A stretch of 64,000 bases of DNA from Streptomyces atroolivaceus (lineage in GTDB: Bacteria > Actinomycetota > Actinomycetes > Streptomycetales > Streptomycetaceae). The DNA is taken from assembly GCF_000717025.1 (NCBI RefSeq), contig NZ_JNXG01000002.1, positions 434,001-498,000 on the forward strand, written 5' to 3'. Below, in pieces: positions 1 to 7,637 of the stretch (positions are counted from its first letter, which is position 1; every line of letters starts with the position of its first letter). The position numbers and the translations under genes are program-made. The notes under the pieces are model-generated. The model searched no databases. It saw only the letters and a list, made by a program, of their open reading frames with translations, and was not told where the DNA came from.

Positions 1-188
1 TCCTGGGTGCGGACGAAGTAGTAAGGGCCGTGACCGCCTGCTCCACCTACCCGCTCCGGCGCGAACAATTCGCGAATCAGGGGCGCGAACGTGTCGTTGT
101 ATTTTGAACCAACTGGCTGCGGGATGGTGGCAAACAAGTGCACGAATGAAACCCCCGAGATTTCGGCCGGCGCCAGACGGGCCGTCAC
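1..188 (-). CDS. Partial N-terminus of a possible thiopeptide cyclase / SpaB_C-like protein
   Basis: The frame is open on the minus strand and runs off the left edge, so only the N-terminus is visible. It reads through FVHLFATIP and ends near YYFVRTQ. The segment YYFVR resembles the FF(I/L)R(Y/K) stretch near the N-terminus of thiopeptide-type SpaB_C-like proteins, the group that includes glutamate-elimination proteins and [4+2] pyridine synthases. An elimination protein is already present at 3436-4395, so a cyclase would fit, but that is inference from context. The GTG at 188 is chosen because third-position GC rises downstream of it. A GTG at 260 is in frame, but the extra codons are AT-rich and include a TTA. 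No clear ribosome site precedes either start. The gene diverges from the precursor gene. Confidence 0.4.
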   Translation of the reverse strand, partial: MTARLAPAEISGVSFVHLFATIPQPVGSKYNDTFAPLIRELFAPERVGGAGGHGPYYFVRTQ

Positions 189-245
189 GTGATCTTGTAA
201 TCGACCGTAACTCAGAGAGATGAGAAGAAGGAACCCCGGCTCCAG

Positions 246-261
246 TGTGATCTGCGTCACT
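246..261. promoter_or_regulatory. Crp-like binding site upstream of the precursor gene
   Basis: The inverted repeat TGTGA-N6-TCACT lies here, and 247-260 fits GTG-N6-GNCAC, the motif reported for Streptomyces Crp. It is centred about 55 bp before the predicted transcript start of the precursor and sits between the divergent left-edge gene and the precursor. A Crp role is inferred from the motif alone. A 14-bp degenerate motif can occur by chance. Confidence 0.4.
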
Positions 262-272
262 CCGGAAACTGC

Positions 273-302
273 TTGCGTTGTGATCGTCCGAATGCCTAGA
301 TT
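273..302 (+). promoter_or_regulatory. Predicted promoter of the thiopeptide precursor gene
   Basis: TTGCGT at 273-278 and TAGATT at 297-302 are separated by 18 bp, a plausible sigma-70/HrdB-type promoter. Transcription would start near 309. A strong ribosome site (GAAAGGGGG, about 316-324) follows, about 9 nt before the ATG at 334. Confidence 0.5.
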
Positions 303-333
303 CGAATCACATTGACGAAAGGGGGTGTAATCA

Positions 334-477
334 ATGGAGCAGCAGATCGAACTCGATGTGCTCGAGATTTCGGACCTCATTGCAGGTGCCGGGGAGAACG
401 ATGACCTGGCGCAGGTGATGGCCGCCTCGTGCACGACCACCAGTGTTTCGACGAGTTCTTCGTCGTCCTCGTCCTGA
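334..477 (+). CDS. berA: Berninamycin-type thiopeptide precursor peptide
   Basis: This 47-codon gene encodes an acidic leader of about 31 residues (starts MEQQIELDVLEISDLIAG, ends QVMAA) and the 16-residue core SCTTTSVSTSSSSSSS. Thiopeptide leaders typically carry an LDVxELxDL-like recognition stretch, seen here around residues 7-16. From memory the core matches that of berninamycin: Cys2 would give the thiazole, Thr/Ser the (methyl)oxazoles and dehydroamino acids, and Val7 the hydroxyvaline. Ser1 and Ser13 would give a 35-atom pyridine macrocycle. The start is fixed by a strong ribosome site and by the leader pattern. The gene is followed by a hairpin at 502-531 and then by dehydratase genes. 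The exact product is inferred: closely related thiopeptides share similar cores. Confidence 0.92.
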   Translation: MEQQIELDVLEISDLIAGAGENDDLAQVMAASCTTTSVSTSSSSSSS

Positions 478-501
478 ATCTAGGGACCGGGAAACAGTTG
501 A

Positions 502-531
502 GCCACCGTCGGGGTGTTCCTCGGCGGTGGC
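502..531 (+). terminator. Hairpin between precursor and dehydratase genes (attenuator or processing site)
   Basis: The arms GCCACCGTCG (502-511) and CGGCGGTGGC (522-531) can form a 10-bp stem with one G-T pair and a 10-nt loop, starting 25 nt after the precursor stop. There is no T-run, so it may be a partial terminator or an mRNA-stabilising hairpin. Either would raise precursor mRNA relative to enzyme mRNA. Confidence 0.6.
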
Positions 532-800
532 CTTCTGCAGTCCTGGCGTGCCTTTTCCGATTCGAGGAACGCGCCGTCCCTGGAGGTGCGACCAGAGGTG
601 CGGGCGTCGTGCCCCGGACGACGACGGGCTCGTGCGAAGCCGGCCGGCCGAGAGCCGGAACACATGTTGTCAAGCGCGAACTGACCGGTGCGGTGGAGTG
701 ACAGGCGGGCTCCGTGCGGCGGGGCGCCTCTCCGCGGCCCGGCCCCGACGTCCGCACGCCGTGGTGAACCGGGCCGGCGTGACGAAGTTGGGGGATTCCT
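532..800 (+). other. Non-coding spacer between precursor and LanB genes
   Basis: No convincing gene was found in this stretch: the open frames lack plausible starts or codon bias. A short inverted repeat CGTCGT/ACGACG lies around 607-627. The 3' end holds the ribosome site GGGGGA (790-795) for the dehydratase gene at 801. A separate promoter cannot be excluded. Confidence 0.5.
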
Positions 801-3458
801 ATGGGTGTGAACATCAGTCCGTACGTCGTCTATCGGCGCAGCAGACTCCCACTGGGCGAGCTCGGAGGGATGTCCTTCACCACCGCCTGGTCGCGCATCG
901 ATGAACTGCACGCCCTGCGGGACGAGATCGGCAAGAACGCCGTCGGCCTGGCCGACCGCCTCGGCGAGCTCGTGCCTACGCTGGGGGACGACGTCCGGGC
1001 CGACCTGATCAGGCTGCGGCGCGACGTGCACAATCTGCGGCACGACCGGGCGGTGGCGCGACTGGAGCCACTGCGTCCGCATCTCGGCCGCGAGGTGGTC
1101 GACGAGGTCGAGACCTGGTGCGCGCTCGGCGTGCGGGCCGAACAGTGCGAGCGAGCAGGGCGCGAGGAGCTCGAGAGTGAGAAGGCCCGGGCCGCCGACG
1201 GCTTCGGCGCCCTCTTCGAGCACGATGCGATGGCCCGCAGCATCCAGCTCTCCGGCGACCGGCTGTACCGGGGCCTGCGCGACCTCGTCGCGGGCGACGA
1301 GGCGAGCGCCCTCAAGCCGAGCAAGGCCCGGCTGCGGGAGTCTTCCCTCGTCAACTTCGCCTACCGGGCGAGCTTGAAGCCGTCCCCCTTCGGACGGTTC
1401 ACCGAGATCGGCGCGTTCCCTCCGGACGACCCGCGCCCCGCGGATCCCGGTGGCCGGCACGGCGGGACGCAGGAGTCGGTCACGACGCTGAACCGTCTCC
1501 TCGTGAACTGGGTGCTCGCCGGCCTGCCGCTCGTACCGGGCGGGATGGAGCCGGGGCACCTCGTGCTGAACTCCACGCTGCGGGCCGGCACCGAGTACGT
1601 CGAGTACGTCGGTGTCGCTCCCGGCTCCCGTGAGGACGGCCGGATGGCCACCGAGAGGGTGCTGCGCGTACGCCGGGAGGGACTCTTCGACGCACTGCTC
1701 GCGGCGATGCCCGAAGGATCGGCTCCGGCGGCCACGGTGCTGCGCGACCTCACCGCCGTCACCGGGAAGGCGGAGACGAGCCGGAAGGTCGTGCAGGGGC
1801 TGATCCGGGCCGGCATCCTCTTCTTCCGGCCGGAGATCGACGATCACGACCCCGACTACTCCATGAAGCTCGACCGCGTACTCGCGGCCGGCGGGACGCC
1901 GGAGACGGCCGCGCTACGCGGACACTTCTCCGAACTCAGGCGGTTGGAGACGGACTTCTCCGAGGCGGCGGCCGACGAGAGGCAGAAGCTGCTCGACTCG
2001 GCGTACGCGGCGATCGGCGGCATCGCCGAGCTGTGCAAGGTGTCCCCGCCCCCCGAGGAGGTCCTGAAGTCACCGGTCTTCGAGGACACTCCGGCATCCA
2101 CGGCGCCCCAGGCCTGGAACCTGCCGACGGTGGAGGGGAGCATCCCCGCCCTGACGGGCCTCTGGCGTCTGGCCTCGATGATGGACAACGGCCAGGTGAA
2201 GCGACTGGGTCTCTACTCCTTCGCCACCCGCGTGCTCGGCGACCGCAGCACGATGCCCTTCCTCGAGTTCTTCCAGGCCTTCTCGTCGCTGACGGACCAG
2301 GAACAGGTCGACGTGTTCATGGGGCGCGACGTGGAGGAGGCCGAGAGGTACACGAGGCAGCGGGCGGAGGCTCTGCGCACGATCCGGCAGCGGCTCGTGC
2401 CCGGGGACGGCACCGTGCACCTGGACCCCTCGGTCATCGAGAAGGCCTGCGAGGGCGTGGAGGACCTCCTGGACACGGAATCGGTGACGTTCCGCGCACA
2501 GTTCGCCCAGGGAGTGCTGCCCGACCGGGACCGGACGTTGGTCGTGAACGGCCTGCTCACCGGCTACGGCGTCTACTTCTCACGGTTCGGCTCGTTCGTC
2601 GAGGGCACCGACGAATGGTCCCTGCCGGCCGCCCAGCGGGAGCACCTCGCACGCAGGTTCCCCGGCCAGGTCGACCTCAACTCCGTGCTCGGATTCAACT
2701 TCAACCTGCACCCCTCGGTGACCCGGCGGGTCGTCAACTACCCCGGCGCGGTGTCGCTCGGCGCCGAGCGGACGGTCTACGGACTGGCGCGTCTGGAGGT
2801 CCGCGCGGATCAGGCCACCAGGTCGCTGCGCCTCTGGGACCCTGAGGCGCAGGAAACCCTCGACCTCGTGCCCATGAACTTCATGACCCCGATCGGGGTC
2901 CCGCTGCTCTACCGTCTGCTCGAGGCGCTGTCCCCGTCCAACCGCTACCTGTGGAAGCCCCTGGACGACATCAGGGACGCGGGAGGGCCCACGGTGTACG
3001 GCGAGACGGCACCCCGGCTGGTCGTGGGTGACGTCGTGGCCGACCGCAGGTCCTGGAACGTGGCCGCGGCCGAGATCCCCATGCTCCAGGATCTGAGCCG
3101 GGACGTGCCCGAAGCGCTCGTGGCCTTCGACGCGTGGCGCCTGACGCGGGGCCTTCCCCGCCACGCCTTCGTGCTGTGCCAGACGCCCGAGGAGCGAGAC
3201 GTCATGGCCGGGCGCAGCCGGAAGGTGACCCGCCAGTGGGCGGACTACGCGCACCTGCGGCGCGCCAGCGTGCACAAGCCGATGTACGTCGACTTCCGGA
3301 ACCCCTTCCTGGTCCGGAGCTTCGCGAAGTCGGCCCTGTCACGCGGCGATGTCGTCGCGTCGATCCGCGAGTGCCTTCCTTCGGTGGACGACTACGGCCC
3401 GGACACGGGCTGGACCGCAGCAGAGGAGTTCTTCGTTGAACTGTGTACCGACAACTAG
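801..3458 (+). CDS. Thiopeptide LanB-type dehydratase, glutamylation protein
   Basis: The 885-residue protein belongs to the lantibiotic dehydratase N-terminal family (class I LanB; TbtB-like in thiopeptides). In this family the enzyme takes glutamate from glutamyl-tRNA and esterifies Ser/Thr side chains of the core before elimination to Dha/Dhb. A family hallmark, LKPSPFGRFTEIG, lies at about residues 190-204. The length fits a split LanB that lacks the C-terminal elimination domain, and that domain is encoded separately by the overlapping next gene. The ATG at 801 follows GGGGGA at a good distance. It lies downstream of the precursor and its hairpin, so it is probably co-transcribed at a reduced level. 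Family assignment is strong. Which hydroxyl residues it modifies cannot be read from the sequence. Confidence 0.88.
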   Translation: MGVNISPYVVYRRSRLPLGELGGMSFTTAWSRIDELHALRDEIGKNAVGLADRLGELVPTLGDDVRADLIRLRRDVHNLRHDRAVARLEPLRPHLGREVVDEVETWCALGVRAEQCERAGREELESEKARAADGFGALFEHDAMARSIQLSGDRLYRGLRDLVAGDEASALKPSKARLRESSLVNFAYRASLKPSPFGRFTEIGAFPPDDPRPADPGGRHGGTQESVTTLNRLLVNWVLAGLPLVPGGMEPGHLVLNSTLRAGTEYVEYVGVAPGSREDGRMATERVLRVRREGLFDALLAAMPEGSAPAATVLRDLTAVTGKAETSRKVVQGLIRAGILFFRPEIDDHDPDYSMKLDRVLAAGGTPETAALRGHFSELRRLETDFSEAAADERQKLLDSAYAAIGGIAELCKVSPPPEEVLKSPVFEDTPASTAPQAWNLPTVEGSIPALTGLWRLASMMDNGQVKRLGLYSFATRVLGDRSTMPFLEFFQAFSSLTDQEQVDVFMGRDVEEAERYTRQRAEALRTIRQRLVPGDGTVHLDPSVIEKACEGVEDLLDTESVTFRAQFAQGVLPDRDRTLVVNGLLTGYGVYFSRFGSFVEGTDEWSLPAAQREHLARRFPGQVDLNSVLGFNFNLHPSVTRRVVNYPGAVSLGAERTVYGLARLEVRADQATRSLRLWDPEAQETLDLVPMNFMTPIGVPLLYRLLEALSPSNRYLWKPLDDIRDAGGPTVYGETAPRLVVGDVVADRRSWNVAAAEIPMLQDLSRDVPEALVAFDAWRLTRGLPRHAFVLCQTPEERDVMAGRSRKVTRQWADYAHLRRASVHKPMYVDFRNPFLVRSFAKSALSRGDVVASIRECLPSVDDYGPDTGWTAAEEFFVELCTDN

Positions 3459-4395
3459 TGGGCAGACCGGAACGCGTGAGTGGAGGACGGTCCACATCCA
3501 CGTTCCGCACTCGCTGCACACCCCCTTCCTGTGCGACGTGGTCGAGCCGCTGCTCCGGTCCGAGGGACTCCAGGACCACTTCTTCTTCCTCCGGTACTGG
3601 CAGGGCGGCCCCCATCTGCGGCTGCGGATGCTCTGCGGCCCCGGGGCCGGTTCGGCCGAGGCGGCCGAACGGGTCGTCGCGGGTCTGGCACGTGCGATGC
3701 CGGAGTTCGGTGCGCAGGCGCGGGAGGAATACGCGCTCGGGCTGACCTTGCAGGACGAGCTCGCCCGCCTGGAGAAGGAGACCTCGGAGGAGGGCCGGCC
3801 CATCGGGGCCCTCGACCGGGTGGCGTACGAGCCGGAGTACCGCAAGTACGGGGGAACGGAGGGGCTGCAGATCGCCGAGACCGTCTTCCGCAAGTCGTCG
3901 GTGGCGGTCCTCGGCCTGCTGGGCGGGCAACCGCGGGCGTGGGTGGACGAGCGCCGGGCACCGATCGGGGAAGCCGCGAGGATCATGGCGATGTTCCTCC
4001 ACGGGGCAGGCCTCGACCCGCGGGCCGCAGGGCTGTTCCTGCGGGAGTACGAGGACTGGTGGCGTACGTACGCGCCGGATGACATGCAGCGTGCCTGGCC
4101 GAAACTGTTCGGCGGCGTCTCGGCACAGATGACGAATCTGTGCGCGGCGGTCTGGCGTGACGGCGCCACGGACGTGTTCCACGACATCAGCGCGGAGGCC
4201 GCAGCCCGCGCCCGTTCCGTGTGCGGGGCGGAGCCCGGCGGCGATGTCCGCGACCTCCGGCTCGACGGCACGCCTTACCCGGGCTGTCTCTCGAACTACG
4301 TGCACACCACCAACAACCGTCTCGGCCTGGTCCCCGCCGCCGAGGGGCTCGTCGCGTACCTCGTGCGCCGGGGCCTGGAAGCGATGGACGGGTAG
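3436..4395 (+). CDS. Thiopeptide LanB-type elimination protein (SpaB_C family)
   Basis: This 319-residue protein carries the thiopeptide-type bacteriocin biosynthesis domain. The family motif FFFLRYWQGGPHLRLRM is at about residues 49-65. TbtC-like proteins remove glutamate from glutamylated Ser/Thr to leave dehydroamino acids. The best start is TTG at 3436, preceded by AGAGGAG at 3423-3428. This overlaps the dehydratase gene by 23 bp and implies translational coupling, as expected for two halves of one split enzyme. A later GTG or ATG start would truncate the N-terminal beta-strand region before the motif. Related cyclases share the fold, so a [4+2] cyclase role is a less likely alternative. 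Confidence 0.8.
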   Translation: MNCVPTTSGQTGTREWRTVHIHVPHSLHTPFLCDVVEPLLRSEGLQDHFFFLRYWQGGPHLRLRMLCGPGAGSAEAAERVVAGLARAMPEFGAQAREEYALGLTLQDELARLEKETSEEGRPIGALDRVAYEPEYRKYGGTEGLQIAETVFRKSSVAVLGLLGGQPRAWVDERRAPIGEAARIMAMFLHGAGLDPRAAGLFLREYEDWWRTYAPDDMQRAWPKLFGGVSAQMTNLCAAVWRDGATDVFHDISAEAAARARSVCGAEPGGDVRDLRLDGTPYPGCLSNYVHTTNNRLGLVPAAEGLVAYLVRRGLEAMDG

Positions 4396-4463
4396 GGCCT
4401 GTCGTTGTCGGGATCGTGCGGGGCCCCGATGCCCCGGTGCCGGAAGCCCGGAGCCTCCGTCCC

Positions 4464-4492
4464 GCGCAGGCCCTTCCCTGTGGGGCCTGCGC
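4464..4492. terminator. Bidirectional terminator between elimination protein and P450 genes
   Basis: GCGCAGGCCC (4464-4473) pairs with GGGCCTGCGC (4483-4492), a perfect 10-bp stem with a 9-nt loop between two convergent genes. It could stop transcription from both sides. Confidence 0.6.
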
Positions 4493-4515
4493 CGGACGGA
4501 GAGCTCACCGGTGCG

Positions 4516-5718
4516 TCACCAGCTCACCGGAAGCTTGTGCAGGCCGTACACCCCCATGCTGTCCTTGAACGGCAGTTCCGCGACCGGGGTGGCCAGCTTC
4601 AGTCCGGGAATCCTCGCGAGGAGGGCGTTGAAGACGACCTCCAGCTCCAGTTTCGCGAGGTTCTGGCCGATGCACTGATGGATGCCGTGGCCGAACGCCA
4701 GGTGGTGCCTGCCGCCGCGCTCGATGTCCAGCCTGTCCGGGTCGGGGAACACCGCCTCGTCGTGGTTGCCGGAGGCGCTGAGCCCGATGACGCCCTCACC
4801 CGCGCGGATCAGCACCCCGCCGATCTCGAGGTCGGCCGTCGCCACCCGGGAGGTCACCTGGTCGGCGATGCTGAAGTAGCGCAGCAGCTCGTCGACGGCC
4901 TGCGGGGCCAGACCCGGGTCGGCCCTGAGCTTGGCCAGCTGGTCGGGGTTCTCCAGCAGGCCCACGACGCCGAGGGAGATCATGTTCGCGGTGGTCTCGT
5001 GACCGCCGACCAGGAGGACGTTCGCCATCCCGACCAGTTCCCCGTGGTCGAAGGTGCCGGTCTCCCGGTTCTTCACGACGAGCCTGCCGAGCAGATCGTC
5101 CCCCGGGTCCGCTTCCTGAGCGGTGACCAGCTCGGAGAAGTACGCGTGGAGCTCTTGATGCGCGCTGTTGCGCTCCTGTGGGTCGGCGTCGACCGACACC
5201 AGCTTGTTGGTGCGGTCCTGGAAGAACGCGCGGTCGCTGCGGGGCACCCCGAGCAGCTCGCAGATCACCAGGGACGGCACCGGGAGGGCGAGCGCCTCGA
5301 CCAGATCGGCCGGCCCCTCGCCGGCGAGCATGGAGGAGATGCACTCGTCCACGATCTCCTCGACGCGGGGACGCAGTTGGAGCACCCGCTTGACGGTGAA
5401 CTCCGGGATCACCATCTTGCGCTGCGCCGTGTGTACGGGCGGGTCCATGGCGAGCAGCACGGGCCGCATCTGCTCCATGACCTCCGGCGGCGCATCGAAG
5501 TGGAGTGGATAGCCCGGGTGGGCCAGGTTCGAGCTCACATGAGGGTCGGCGAGCAACTGTCGTATGTGCTCGTGCCGGGTGAGCAGCCACGCGGTCCGCC
5601 CGGAGACCAGAGTGACCTTGGTGATCGGCTGCTCGGCACGCAGGGACGCGTACTCCTTCGGCGGGTGGAGCGGGCAGGTCCTGGGGTAGGGATACGCGCT
5701 GTCCTGTCGGTCCGTCAC
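4516..5718 (-). CDS. Cytochrome P450 of the thiopeptide cluster
   Basis: The 400-residue soluble bacterial P450 shows an I-helix motif GGHETT, an ExxR-type segment (ELLR), and the heme loop FGHGIHQCIGQNLA with the ligand Cys at about residue 349. It lies convergent to the dehydratase pair and divergent from the amide-type small protein, within the thiopeptide cluster. Berninamycin contains a hydroxyvaline, so hydroxylation of Val7 of the core is the natural inferred role. The sequence alone shows only the P450 family. Redox partners (ferredoxin and reductase) are not encoded nearby and are probably supplied by the host. Confidence 0.9.
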   Translation of the reverse strand: MTDRQDSAYPYPRTCPLHPPKEYASLRAEQPITKVTLVSGRTAWLLTRHEHIRQLLADPHVSSNLAHPGYPLHFDAPPEVMEQMRPVLLAMDPPVHTAQRKMVIPEFTVKRVLQLRPRVEEIVDECISSMLAGEGPADLVEALALPVPSLVICELLGVPRSDRAFFQDRTNKLVSVDADPQERNSAHQELHAYFSELVTAQEADPGDDLLGRLVVKNRETGTFDHGELVGMANVLLVGGHETTANMISLGVVGLLENPDQLAKLRADPGLAPQAVDELLRYFSIADQVTSRVATADLEIGGVLIRAGEGVIGLSASGNHDEAVFPDPDRLDIERGGRHHLAFGHGIHQCIGQNLAKLELEVVFNALLARIPGLKLATPVAELPFKDSMGVYGLHKLPVSW

Positions 5719-5780
5719 GGTCTTCTCCGCGGGTAGTCCAGGGAAATCTCCTTACGGACTCCATTCAAGCGGAAGATGAT

Positions 5781-5791
5781 CCACATCGTGG
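5781..5791. promoter_or_regulatory. Repeated motif CCACATCGTGG, P450 side
   Basis: This 11-bp sequence has inverted arms CCAC/GTGG around ATC. It starts 63 bp upstream of the P450 start codon. An identical copy lies at 5979-5989 on the other side of the same intergenic region. A shared operator for a cluster regulator is a reasonable guess, but no regulator gene is visible in the window. Confidence 0.4.
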
Positions 5792-5978
5792 CGTTATCGG
5801 TGAATGAGGCCGAACTCACGTGGACCGCAGGGAGGAAAGTCGGCCGCCTTCCCGGCATGGCCCGTCCCGTGCTTTCGGTGGGAGGGGTCGGTACAGTGCG
5901 ACATTGCAGTGATCGCGTAATCCGGAATGACCCCTTCCGCGTGGGGACGCGTCGATAGTACGTTGGATTTCATGTGCT

Positions 5979-5989
5979 CCACATCGTGG
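5979..5989. promoter_or_regulatory. Repeated motif CCACATCGTGG, amide-protein side
   Basis: This is an exact copy of the motif at 5781-5791. Here it extends to CTCCAC-ATC-GTGGAG at 5977-5991. It lies 55 bp upstream of the start at 6044. The near-symmetrical placement before two divergent genes suggests a common operator. The longer arms here could instead form a small mRNA hairpin. Confidence 0.4.
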
Positions 5990-6043
5990 AGAGTTCGCTT
6001 GCGCCGTCGAAGTCACAGTGTGTGCCGAGGGGGAGTTGGAGCT

Positions 6044-7553
<1,510 letters not shown>

Positions 7554-7573
7554 TCCCGGCCGCAGAGCCCCGT

Positions 7574-7614
7574 CAAGGGCCCCGTCCTCCCCTCCGGGAG
7601 GGGCGGGGCCCTTG
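7574..7614. terminator. Bidirectional terminator after tsr
   Basis: CAAGGGCCCCG (7574-7584) pairs with CGGGGCCCTTG (7604-7614), and the interior can pair further (CCTCCCC with GGGAGG). It lies between the convergent rRNA methyltransferase and PIG-L genes and marks the right edge of the thiopeptide cluster. Confidence 0.75.
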
Positions 7615-7637
7615 GCGTGCGCCGCCGGGAGCCCCCG

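Noticed and set aside
480..1847. Long open frame on the minus strand across the start of the LanB gene
   Set aside because: It is a shadow of a high-GC gene on the other strand and shows no known domain.
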